Of a stretch of 64,000 bases of DNA, positions 19,434-27,572 are shown piece after piece. Within the stretch, counting starts at the first letter, position 1, and each line of letters begins with the position of its first letter. The notes below the pieces were generated by a model that made no database searches, was not told where the DNA came from, and saw only the letters and a list, made by a program, of their open reading frames with translations. The stretch spans positions 124,001 to 188,000 of the forward strand of contig CAVTIX010000014.1 of NCBI GenBank assembly GCA_963734725.1, read 5' to 3'. The DNA comes from DASXKD01 sp963734725 (GTDB taxonomy: Bacteria; Actinomycetota; Actinomycetes; Streptosporangiales; Streptosporangiaceae). Both the position numbers and the translations under genes were made by a program.

Positions 19434-21327
19434 ATGACAGCCCCGCGGCCGCCGTCCGGGGCCGTCGGCGGGAATCCGGCTGCATCCGCCCGTGCGAACC
19501 GCGACACCGCCCGCCGGGTAGTGCCGCTGTTCCGCCCCTACCGGGCCCAGGTGGTCGCCGTCGTCGCGCTGATCCTGGTGACGTCGACGATCGGCATCAT
19601 CAACCCGCTGCTGATCCAGGTGGTGTTCAACAAGGCCCTGTTCCCCCGCGGCGGCCCGAACCTCCAGCTGCTCGTCATCCTGGTCGCCATCATGGCCGTT
19701 GTCCCGATCATCAACGGCGCCATTGGCATCCTGCAGACCTACGAGACCACCCGGGTCGGCCAGCTGGTCATGCGGGACCTTCGCGACCGGCTCTACTCAC
19801 ACCTGCAGACGCTCCCGCTCGCCTTCTTCACCGGCACCAAGACCGGCGAGATCCAGTCCCGGCTGGCCAACGACGTGGGCGGTGTCCAGTCGGTGGTCAC
19901 CACCACCGCCTCGACCATCCTGGCCAACGTCGTCATCTTCACCTCCACCATCGTCGCCATGCTGATCCTCAGCTGGCAGCTGACCATCGTGGCGGTCATC
20001 ACCGTGCCGGCGTTCTTCTGGCTGACCAAGATGGTCGGCGAGCGGCGCCGCCAGGTGGCGCGCTCGACCCAGGAGTCGCTGGCGGCGATGAGCGCACTGT
20101 CCGAGGAAACCCTGTCGGTGTCCGGAGTGCTGCTGGCGAAGGTGTTCGGCAACCAGGCGCGCGACACCGCCCGCTACCACGAAGAGAACCAGCGCCTGTC
20201 CGACCTGGAAGTCCGCCAGCAGATGATCGGCCAAGGCTTCTACGCGATCGTTCAGTCGTTCCTGTCGATCACCCCCGCTGCGGTCTACCTGGTCGCCGGC
20301 CTGCTGCTGGCGCACGGCACCCATATCTCCGCGGGCACCGTCGTCGCGTTCACCACGCTGCAAACCCGCCTGTACTTCCCGATCGGGCAGCTGCTGCAGG
20401 TATCGGTGGAGCTGCGATCATCCTTGGCCTTGTTCGACCGGGTCTTCGAGTACCTGGACCTGGCGCCCGACATCGTCGATGCCCCCGACGCCGTCGAACT
20501 TGCCGGCGACCAGCAGTGGCGGCCGGGTGGCTCTCCGGGAGGTCTACTTCCGTTACCCCGACACGCCGGCCGACGCGCTGGCGGGCGTCAGCTTCAACGC
20601 CGACCCCGGCCAGCTCGTGGCGCTGGTCGGGCCGAGCGGGGCCGGCAAGACCACCATCAGCTACCTGATCCCGCGGCTGTACGACGTCACCGGCGGCTCC
20701 GTCCAGATCGACGGCGCCGACGTGCGGCACGTCCGCCAGGCATCGCTGGCGGCCGTCATCGGCTTCGTGACCCAGGAGAGCTACCTCTTCCACGACAGCA
20801 TCCTGGCCAACATCCGTTACGGCCGTCCCGCCGCCTCCATGGCGGAGGTCGAGGAAGCCGCGCGGGCGGCGTACATCCACGACCGGATCATGGAGTTCCC
20901 CGACGGCTACGCCACGATCGTGGGCGAGCGGGGGTACCGCCTGTCCGGCGGCGAGAAACAGCGCCTGGCCATCGCGCGGGTCCTGCTGCACGACCCGCGC
21001 ATCCTGATCCTGGACGAGGCGACCTCGGCGCTCGACACGGCCAGCGAGCGGGAGGTCCAGAAGGCCCTCGATGCCCTCATGGGGTCCCGGACCACCATCG
21101 CCATCGCCCATCGCCTGTCCACCATCGTGAATGCCGACATCATCAACGTCATCGACGCCGGGCGCGTGGTGGAATCCGGCGCCCACCGCTCCCTGCTGCG
21201 CCAAGGCGGCTTGTACGCGTCGCTGTACCAGGAGCAGTTCGAGGGGGGCAAGGTCCAATGGCGGTGCCCCGACGGCGACATCATGACCGACGGCACCATC
21301 CGGCACCGGGAAACTCAGCCGGCGTAG
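19434..21327 (+). pseudogene. ABC exporter half-transporter (TMD-NBD), interrupted by one frameshift
   Basis: Frame one (19434 on) encodes the six-helix exporter membrane domain up to PDIVDAPDAVEL. The nucleotide-binding domain continues in the next frame, from about 20520 to the stop at 21327. It has Walker A GPSGAGKTT, Q-loop VTQESYLF, signature LSGGEKQRLAIARVLL, Walker B ILILDEATSALD and H-loop IAIAHRLS. The switch lies within about 20500-20523 and needs one base skipped. Joined, the product would be a normal MsbA/LmrA-like exporter of about 630 residues. An internal ATG at 20479 could start a lone NBD but has no ribosome site. It may be a true mutation or a sequencing error. Substrate unknown. 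Confidence 0.85.
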
Positions 21328-21379
21328 CGAAACAGCGCGGTCGAGCGCTGTGGCGGCTGGCGGATCTGCTGCCGAGATT

Positions 21380-22450
21380 TCACCAATTCCGCTGTCGGGC
21401 TTCGATCGGCCCGGCCGGCTGAGCGATGGCGAGTCCCTTGGGGCGGATCTCCGGCGCGGCGCCTGGCGCTGCGGCCCGGAGGGTCGCTTCGATGGTTGGC
21501 CAGGGCATGCCTGGTGGCAGGAGGATCGTGACGATGTCGGCTGCGTGGTCCCAGGACTGGAGTTGCTCGCGGACCTGGTCGCAGGTTCCGTAGGCGGCGA
21601 GCTGGTCGAGCACGACCTGCGCCTCGGCGGGGACGGTCCCGCGCCGCGGGCTGGGGCGCGGGTTCGCGGCGATGATCGCTTGGACCTGCGCGGCATAGCC
21701 TTGGCCGGACATGGACCGGGCGTAGACCTCGCCCATGGCGCTCAGGTACCAGGCGGTGCAGGTGGCAACGATGTCACGGGCCGCGTCGGCGTCTTCGGCG
21801 GCGGCGGTAATCGGTCCTGCCGCGACGGTGAGGGGCCGCGCGCGTGGCGCGGCGGTTTCGCGCAGCCTGTTGAGCTGGGCCGTCCAGGCGGGGAGGCGGT
21901 CGCGGGCCACCAGTGCGGGGATCCAGCCGTCGCCGAGTTCGGCGGCCACCCGGGTGGTGTGCTGGCCCAGCGCGGCGACCCAGATGGGCACCTCGGCGGG
22001 TGGCTGGCCCAGGCGCAGCGGGCGCGCGGCCTGGGCATGGCCGAGCTGGGCGGGCTGGCCGGCCAGCAGCGCACGGACCTTGGTCACGACGTCGCGCAGC
22101 TTGGCGGCTGGGTGCTCGAACGGGGTGTCGTGGAATCCCTCTGCCAGTGCTTTGGTGCTCGCGCCCAGGCCCAGCACGTACCGCCCGCCGCAAACCTGAT
22201 GGAGGGTGGCGGCGGTCATCGCGAGCGTCGCCGGGGTGCGGCCCCAGACTGACAGGACGCCAGAGACGAGCTGGATCCTGGCGGTGCGCAGCGCGATCTC
22301 GGCCAGCACGGGGGTCGAGTCCAGCCCCCAGCCCTCGGGCACCGCGAAGATCTCATACCCCAGCTCGTCGGCGAGCATGGCGGCCCGGACGATGACGTCC
22401 CGCCTGGTCTCCATCGGCGTGAGCCCCACGCCACGCCGGCCCGCGGTCAT
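21380..22450 (-). CDS. LLM-class (F420-type) luciferase-like oxidoreductase
   Basis: From ATG 22450 the protein has 356 residues and the TIM-barrel pattern of bacterial luciferase-like enzymes that often use F420 in actinobacteria. Key stretches are LADELGYEIFAVPEGWGLDS, RIQLVSGVLSVWGRTPATLA and GGRYVLGLGASTKALAEGFH, followed by VPIWVAALGQHTTRVAAELG. The start overlaps the stop of the upstream hotdog gene by ATGA, so the two are translationally coupled. Its reaction is probably a hydride transfer to or from an aliphatic substrate. Whether F420 or FMN is used cannot be proven here. The ABC transporter gene ends convergently 52 bp away. Confidence 0.85.
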   Translation of the reverse strand: MTAGRRGVGLTPMETRRDVIVRAAMLADELGYEIFAVPEGWGLDSTPVLAEIALRTARIQLVSGVLSVWGRTPATLAMTAATLHQVCGGRYVLGLGASTKALAEGFHDTPFEHPAAKLRDVVTKVRALLAGQPAQLGHAQAARPLRLGQPPAEVPIWVAALGQHTTRVAAELGDGWIPALVARDRLPAWTAQLNRLRETAAPRARPLTVAAGPITAAAEDADAARDIVATCTAWYLSAMGEVYARSMSGQGYAAQVQAIIAANPRPSPRRGTVPAEAQVVLDQLAAYGTCDQVREQLQSWDHAADIVTILLPPGMPWPTIEATLRAAAPGAAPEIRPKGLAIAQPAGPIEARQRNW

Positions 22451-23202
22451 GACGCTCCTTCCGTGGCCAGCGCCGGAACCGGGCGCGGCACGGTCAGCCA
22501 CACGGCCGTGGCCGCGGCGAGCACCTCGCCGCCGGGCCCGAGCAGCGCCGACCCGGCGAGCAGCTTGCGGCCGTCATGCCCGCCCGGCCAGGCGATCACC
22601 AGGCACTGGCTGCCAGCCGCGGGCAGCGCCGCCAGGCTGGCCGTCATCCGGCCGAGCAGGATGGCGGTGTCCTGGCTCAGGCCGGCGGCCTCGGCGGCGG
22701 CGATCCCGCTGGGGCAATCCAGCGCCGCCCAGACCACCGCCGGCCGCACCCTCCCGTCTGCGCCCGAGACTGAGGGGTCCGGTGTCCACGGCGCCGCCCA
22801 CAACGCGCGGCCAGGCACAGGACCTGGGAAGATCCGCAGTCCGTCGCCTGGCTGGCGGCTCATCCCGCAGACAAAGCAGTCGGGGAAGACGGGGCTTTGG
22901 AAGTAACGCGCGCGGCCGGCCGCCGTGCGCGCTTCCGTCACCGAGACCGGGCCTGGCGTTTCCAGTACCGGCGGGACCGGCGCGGCGGTTGCCTCGGCGA
23001 TCAGCGTGCCGCCGTGGTGGATGCGGACCGTGCCTTCGCCGCCGCGTTCGACGGCCATGGGCGTGGCCAGCGGCGGTGGCCGGCGCAGCGTGACTGTCAC
23101 CGGGCCACTGACGTACGCGGCGACCCGTCCGCAGACGTAGCCGCCGTTGCCGCTGCCCGGGGGGCCGCAGAAACGGGACGGGATAACCAGGGAATCTGTC
23201 AT
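22447..23202 (-). CDS. Hotdog/thioesterase-like protein
   Basis: This 251-residue protein opens with the pattern FCGPPGSGNGGYVCG and contains FPDCFVCGMSRQPGDGLRIF in the middle. Both are typical of an actinobacterial group related to 4HBT/TesB double-hotdog proteins. Its second half (VVWAALDCPSGIAAAEAAG) resembles a second hotdog helix. A role on acyl-CoA or acyl-ester substrates is inferred from the fold, not shown. It is the first gene of a coupled pair with the luciferase-like enzyme. Its upstream spacer (23203-23465) carries a 16-bp direct repeat. Confidence 0.6.
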   Translation of the reverse strand: MTDSLVIPSRFCGPPGSGNGGYVCGRVAAYVSGPVTVTLRRPPPLATPMAVERGGEGTVRIHHGGTLIAEATAAPVPPVLETPGPVSVTEARTAAGRARYFQSPVFPDCFVCGMSRQPGDGLRIFPGPVPGRALWAAPWTPDPSVSGADGRVRPAVVWAALDCPSGIAAAEAAGLSQDTAILLGRMTASLAALPAAGSQCLVIAWPGGHDGRKLLAGSALLGPGGEVLAAATAVWLTVPRPVPALATEGAS

Positions 23203-23391
23203 GCCGGTGCCTTCGCTTTCTTCACCGTCGCCGGGCCGGCGATGGCCTGGTCATGGTCGGGTGCCGGTGCGAGGGCCGGGGGATCGGCGCGGGCGCCCTG
23301 GCCGGCGTGCGTTGATAGCCCGCCGGGGGCGGTCCGGGTTTGGTGGTGTGTGCCATGCCTTGACGTTAAGAGCGGCCAGCGCTCGGCGGCT

Positions 23392-23471
23392 ATCGGGTGA
23401 ACTACCGGCAATTACCCGTTTCCCCCCGGGTCACAGCGGCGGCTGGCGCCCAGGCATCGGGCGAACTACCG
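23392..23471. repeat. Two 16-bp direct repeats upstream of the hotdog/LLM operon
   Basis: ATCGGGTGAACTACCG at 23392-23407 and ATCGGGCGAACTACCG at 23456-23471 differ at one base and are 64 bp apart. The second overlaps the stop codon of the LuxR-hydrolase gene. Each carries a weak GGT-GAACT-ACC inverted core, so they could be binding sites of that regulator. Confidence 0.45.
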
Positions 23472-24518
23472 AGGCGCTCCACGGCCGAGCCGGTGCTCGG
23501 TCACCCACGCCGCGATCTGCGCCCGCGAACGCACCTGCAGCTTGCGCCGGATGTTCTCCACGTGCGCCTCGGCTGTCCGCGGCGCGACGGACAGGCGCCG
23601 GGCGATGGCCTGGTTGGTCAGCCCCTCGGCGACCAGCGCGGCCACCTCCATCTCGCGATCGGTGAGCTGCGGCCCCGTGCTCGCGGGCTCGCACAGGAAA
23701 CTGAGCATCGCCTCCAGGACCGCGAGCCAGTCGCCGTGGTAGAACAGGTGGCTCGAACCCGGCAGCGGGATCAACGTCGCCCCGGGGATCAGCGCGGCGA
23801 CCTCCCGCCCCAGCTCGAACTTTGTTCCTTGGTCCGCCTCGCGGTGCAGCACCGCGGTCCGCGCCCGGATCGCCGGAAGCAACGCCCTGATGTCGGTGTC
23901 GTAGTAGACCTCCAGCAGCTCTGCGGCCACCGCGGCCGAGGCGCTCGCCCGCTGGAACTCGGTGAGCCCGGCCAGGTCCTCGGCCGTGGGATCGGTGACG
24001 AAGACCCCGGTCATCGCCTTCAGCCCCAGGCCCCAATGGGCCCGCACCAGCGCCACGAGCGACTTCCGGACCTCAGCCGGCGCCAGGTCCCTGCCGCTGG
24101 CGCACATCCCGTACACCACCAGCGCCTCGACTCGCTCCGGGTACCTCGCCGCGATCGCGGCCGCGAGCTGACCCCCCTGCGAGGCCCCGAACAGGGAAAA
24201 GCGGTCGGCCCCCACCACGTCGGCCACCGCCAGCGCCGCGGCCACCTGCCCGTCGAACGACAGGTCGATCCCGTCCCGGTCCGACAGGCCGCACCCGGGC
24301 TTGTCATAGCGGATCACGGTGAACCGCTCGGCCAGCCGCTCGATGAAACTGCCGAAGGAATAGAGCTCCAACTGCGCGCGCAGATGAGTGATCCAGCCCG
24401 AATCGCACAACAGCGCCGGGCCAGCGCCCGCCGTCGAGTACGCCACGCGGCCCGCGGGCGTGCTGGTGTACCGGATCCTCGGCCTCACCGGTCTAGGCTG
24501 GCATCCACAGCCCGGCAC
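23466..24518 (-). CDS. Regulator fusing an alpha/beta-hydrolase domain to a LuxR helix-turn-helix
   Basis: A 350-residue protein (GTG 24518; GTG 24488 gives a more typical N-terminus). Residues 10-270 are an alpha/beta hydrolase with an apparently complete triad: serine in LFGASQGGQLAA, acid near HREADQGT and histidine in LPGSSHLFYHG. Residues about 285-345 are a LuxR helix-turn-helix (LTDREMEVAALVAEGLTNQA, then LSVAPRTAEAHVENIRRKLQ). It is a sister of the gene at 16350, but with an intact nucleophile, so it could hydrolyse its inducer. The likely target is the downstream hotdog/LLM pair. Confidence 0.85.
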   Translation of the reverse strand: MPGCGCQPRPVRPRIRYTSTPAGRVAYSTAGAGPALLCDSGWITHLRAQLELYSFGSFIERLAERFTVIRYDKPGCGLSDRDGIDLSFDGQVAAALAVADVVGADRFSLFGASQGGQLAAAIAARYPERVEALVVYGMCASGRDLAPAEVRKSLVALVRAHWGLGLKAMTGVFVTDPTAEDLAGLTEFQRASASAAVAAELLEVYYDTDIRALLPAIRARTAVLHREADQGTKFELGREVAALIPGATLIPLPGSSHLFYHGDWLAVLEAMLSFLCEPASTGPQLTDREMEVAALVAEGLTNQAIARRLSVAPRTAEAHVENIRRKLQVRSRAQIAAWVTEHRLGRGAPR

Positions 24519-24578
24519 AGTAAAGCAGCGGCATGCGGCGAGCGCTGCCCATCTGCCGCGGATTTCCCGCTGAGGTGC

Positions 24579-25361
24579 TCAGGAAACGCTGGCAGACGGG
24601 CGCGGCGAGGCGGGGGTCCGGGCCGGTGTGGCGCGGGCGTAGCGCCGGGCAAACCGGCGCAGGATGGCCGGCGGATGGGTGACGTTTCCGCGGTGGGCTT
24701 GTGCTTTGAGCTCGCCGGCGTGCGCGGGGTCGAAATAGCCAGCGTGCTTGTAGACCTCGATCCGGGTGCACAGGCCCGCCGCGTCCAGCTCGGGATGGAA
24801 CTGGGTGGCGTAGACGGCCGAGCCGACGCGGAACGCCTGCACCGGGCAGGTGGGGGAGCTGGCGAGCAGGACGGCGTGGTCCGGCAGCCTGCTGATCGCC
24901 TCCTTGTGGCCGGCGAACGCGTCAAAGGTGGCGGGCAGCCCAGCCAGCAGCGGGTCCCGCAGGCCTTCGCGGGTAAGCGTGACCGGGGCCGCGCCGATTG
25001 GTTCGGCGTACCGCCGGTCGACTACCGCCCCCTGGTGGCTGCCGAGTGTCCCGATGGCGTAGCAGGCCCCCAGGAACGGGAAGTCCGCGCTGACTACCTT
25101 GTCGAACAATCTTCGCAGGTCTGCCTCGACCCGCCGCTGCACCGGTGATTTCGATCGCTCTGGGTCGCTGGCGTTGAACGGCCCACCGCCCAGGAAGATC
25201 CCCGACCAGTCCCGCAGATCGACGTTGCCCAGCGGCCGCTGCTCCAGCCGGTGGCGGCGCAGGTCACGCTCGTGCAGCCCGGCGCAGGCCAAGAACGACT
25301 CGTACTCGTTGTCCGCGGCGGCGTCATCGGCGCGGATAGCGAGCAGCAGGAACGGTTTCAC
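24579..25361 (-). CDS. Class I glutamine amidotransferase-like protein
   Basis: A 260-residue protein with the GATase1 pattern: GIFLGGGPFNASD, nucleophile cysteine in FPFLGACYAIGTLG near residue 100, and the His-Glu pair in YATQFHPELD near 188. It lacks the synthase domain of GMP synthase, so it belongs to the stand-alone GMP-synthase-like amidotransferase group. In characterised members these act as amidase or gamma-glutamyl hydrolase-type enzymes on small metabolites. The last 30 residues are Arg/Ala-rich and probably disordered. The substrate is unknown, and it is single on its transcript. Confidence 0.85.
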   Translation of the reverse strand: MKPFLLLAIRADDAAADNEYESFLACAGLHERDLRRHRLEQRPLGNVDLRDWSGIFLGGGPFNASDPERSKSPVQRRVEADLRRLFDKVVSADFPFLGACYAIGTLGSHQGAVVDRRYAEPIGAAPVTLTREGLRDPLLAGLPATFDAFAGHKEAISRLPDHAVLLASSPTCPVQAFRVGSAVYATQFHPELDAAGLCTRIEVYKHAGYFDPAHAGELKAQAHRGNVTHPPAILRRFARRYARATPARTPASPRPSASVS

Positions 25362-25392
25362 AAGATCACCCTAGTGAGCGCGGGCGACTGCC

Positions 25393-25677
25393 TCAGCCAG
25401 TCGGCCAAGGACACCGCCGTACCGGCGCGCCCTGCGCCTGGACCTGCCCGGTTGGCAGGTCCTTGAGTTCGGCGCTGTTGATCTGTTCTCTGAGGCGGAA
25501 CTTCTGGATCTTTCCGGAGCCGGTGAGCGGTAGTTTGGTGACACCGAACCAGCGGGCGGGGCGTTCTGCGCCCCGGCGGCACCGGCAGCCTCGCGCAACA
25601 GGTCCCCCGGTGGTCAGCTCCAGCACGGGCTCGCTGGTGTCCGCAGGCCAATACGCAACGCCGGCCAGGGTTGCCAT
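25393..25677 (-). pseudogene. Collapsed acyl-CoA ligase: only the two ends remain
   Basis: The reverse frame starts MATLAGVAYWPADTSEPVLE, which resembles the N-terminus of a common actinobacterial acyl-CoA ligase. In a neighbouring frame the sequence continues TTGDLLREAAGAAGAQN. The original frame then resumes as FGVTKLPLTGSGKIQKFRLR, the C-terminal catalytic-lysine motif of the same family. About 450 central residues, including the whole AMP-binding core, are missing and there is a one-base shift near the junction. It is therefore a decayed gene. A complete, but different, acyl-CoA ligase is at 17627. Confidence 0.6.
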
Positions 25678-25805
25678 CGTCGTTCACTCCTCGTCAAGTT
25701 CGGCCGTGGTGGGCACCGGGCCCGCCGGCCGGGACCGCCTGCAGCACCAAGCCCACGCGGCGGCGGTCGCCCCGTCAATGATGTCCCTCCGCCGCATCAC
25801 TTTCG

Positions 25806-25817
25806 CTACCTAGGTAG
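25806..25817. promoter_or_regulatory. Perfect 12-bp palindrome, PadR operator candidate 1
   Basis: CTACCTAGGTAG is fully self-complementary and lies 33 bp upstream of the PadR start. An identical copy is centred 24 bp further on, so dimers could bind on roughly one face of the helix. Confidence 0.75.
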
Positions 25818-25829
25818 ACACCGCGGTCT

Positions 25830-25841
25830 CTACCTAGGTAG
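25830..25841. promoter_or_regulatory. Perfect 12-bp palindrome, PadR operator candidate 2
   Basis: This is the second identical CTACCTAGGTAG and ends 9 bp before the PadR ATG. A repressor bound here would block the promoter or the start region, as expected for autoregulation. Confidence 0.75.
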
Positions 25842-25850
25842 CGTCTGCCC

Positions 25851-26192
25851 ATGGCCCGCCGTGGGGAGTTCTCAGCCCAGACACTCTCGGTGCTCGCGGC
25901 GCTCTGCGCCGAGCCTCGGGAGTGGCGACACGGGTACGGGATCGCCAGGGACACCGGGCTGAAGTCGGGCAGCCTGTACCCGATCTTGATCCGGCTGGCC
26001 GACCGTGGGCTGGTCGAGGCGCGCTGGGAGGAAGGGCAGCCGGCCGGTCGGCCGCGCCGGCACCTGTACCGGCTGACCCCTGAAGGGCTGGCCAGTGCCA
26101 GGGCGGCGCTGACGGCCGCACCGGCTCCGGCCCGGGCCAGCGGGCGGGGCGGGCGCCGGGTTGCGGTGGGGGAGGTGCGGTGGGCGGACTGA
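25851..26192 (+). CDS. PadR family transcriptional regulator
   Basis: This 113-residue protein is a compact PadR winged helix. The motif HGYGIARDTGLKSGSLYPIL, then IRLADRGLVEARWEEG, spans the recognition helix and wing, followed by YRLTPEGLASARAAL. The C-terminal dimerisation helix is short, so this is the small PadR-s2 type. Two perfect palindromes lie immediately upstream. The next gene starts inside its last 13 bp, which ties it to the two membrane proteins downstream. PadR proteins commonly repress membrane or efflux genes until a ligand binds. Confidence 0.9.
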   Translation: MARRGEFSAQTLSVLAALCAEPREWRHGYGIARDTGLKSGSLYPILIRLADRGLVEARWEEGQPAGRPRRHLYRLTPEGLASARAALTAAPAPARASGRGGRRVAVGEVRWAD

Positions 26193-27475
26193 CACGCGTG
26201 CGGGCGGGGCTGCTGCGGCACTCGGCGCGGCTGGTGCCGGCGGAGCGCCGGGCGTGGATGGAGGCGGTGTGGGCCGAGGCGGGCCAGGTGCCGGCCGGGC
26301 GGGCCCGCCTGGCCTGGCGGGCAGGCGGGCTGCGGCTCATCGCGCGGGAGACGCTGCCGGCGGCCAAGGCGCTGGTGTTCGCGGCCGCGGCGGTGTGGGT
26401 CGCCCATGCAGCCTGGCCGGGTTCGGCGGGTAACCCCGGCACCGCGGTGAACCGGCTGAATGTGGTGACGCTGTTGCCGGTGCTGGCCGGGCTGCCGCTG
26501 CTGGCGCGGTGGCTGTTCGGGCCGGCTGCTCCCGGCTGGATGGCCCGGGTGCTGCGGTTCGGCGCCTACGCGGCGGTGCTGGTCCTGACGTTGGTCAAGG
26601 CCAGCGTCGAGCTGGTCCGCGACAACCCGGCGGCGCTCCCGCGCCTGAGCTCGGATGCGTCGGTCCCGGTCAAGGATGGGATGATTTACACCTGGCTCGT
26701 CGAGAGCGTGTTCCTGCTAATCGTGGCCATATATGTCGCGGCCATTCTGGCGGCGACTGCGCGGCGGCCGCGGATGGCCCCGGCCACGCTGGCCGCGGGC
26801 ACCGGTGCGGGCATCGCGCTCGGCGCCGTCATGTATGCGGTCGCCCCGCTCGGGCTCGCCGGTCACGCGACCGATCCGTGGCTGCACGGTTTCCCTATCG
26901 GCCTGGTCGTGCTGCTCGCCTGGGTCCTGCTGTTCGGCGGGCCGATGCTGGCCGGCGTGGTCGCCGCCCGGTGCTACCGCGGACCGGGCAGCCTGGAGCA
27001 GATCCAGAAGGCAAAGATCAGGCAGGCGGTCGCGGCGGGATTCCTCGCGGCCGCGGTCGGCGCGCTGATGGTCGCGGTGCTGGGGGGGATCACGATTGCG
27101 ATGATGCCCAGGGCGGGCTGGGTGCTGCACTGGCTGTATCCCGGGCAGCACCTGCCCGCTGCCGTCATCTACGCCAATGAGCTGGCGGCCAGCGTGCGCG
27201 CCGACAACTATGGCCTGATCCTGCTGGTCTTCCCGGTCATCGGGCTCCTCATGGGCCTGGCGGGCGGGGGATTGGCGGCCCCTGCGCCGCTGCCCGGCCC
27301 GCCGCCGGGCGGGAGTGGCGGTGGCCCGCCGCGCCCACCCGGCCATCCGGCGCCGGATCCGCCCGGTGGCATCCGGCTGGCCGCCGCCGACGCGGACGGG
27401 CTGGTAGCCAGCCTGCCCGGCTTCGCCGAGGACAGTCCGTACGGCGCCGAGCCGGCGTTGCCGCGGGCAGGCTGA
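26180..27475 (+). CDS. Polytopic membrane protein, PadR-linked
   Basis: This 431-residue protein (GTG 26180, overlapping the padR end) has a short cytosolic N-terminus, LVPAERRAWMEAVWAEAGQV, then about seven hydrophobic helices. The C-terminus is a Pro/Gly-rich tail. The N-terminal stretch is repeated in the next gene (LPPGRREWAEAVQAEAGQV), showing that the two are paralogous at least there. I do not recognise a catalytic motif. Membrane-embedded partners next to a PadR gene are common and often respond to envelope stress or antibiotics, but that is inference. The tail may be disordered. Confidence 0.7.
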   Translation: MGGLTRVRAGLLRHSARLVPAERRAWMEAVWAEAGQVPAGRARLAWRAGGLRLIARETLPAAKALVFAAAAVWVAHAAWPGSAGNPGTAVNRLNVVTLLPVLAGLPLLARWLFGPAAPGWMARVLRFGAYAAVLVLTLVKASVELVRDNPAALPRLSSDASVPVKDGMIYTWLVESVFLLIVAIYVAAILAATARRPRMAPATLAAGTGAGIALGAVMYAVAPLGLAGHATDPWLHGFPIGLVVLLAWVLLFGGPMLAGVVAARCYRGPGSLEQIQKAKIRQAVAAGFLAAAVGALMVAVLGGITIAMMPRAGWVLHWLYPGQHLPAAVIYANELAASVRADNYGLILLVFPVIGLLMGLAGGGLAAPAPLPGPPPGGSGGGPPRPPGHPAPDPPGGIRLAAADADGLVASLPGFAEDSPYGAEPALPRAG

Positions 27476-27572
27476 GCCGTATGGCGGTCCATCAGGCGCC
27501 TGCCACGACGGCCTGGGCGGCGGGGCAGGGCCGGGGTGCGGCGGACCGGTGGCTGGCTGGAGGGGGTTTGTG

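Noticed and set aside
20350..21696. 448-codon reverse ORF over the ABC NBD
   Set aside because: Antisense to Walker and signature motifs on the forward strand; no protein-like composition.
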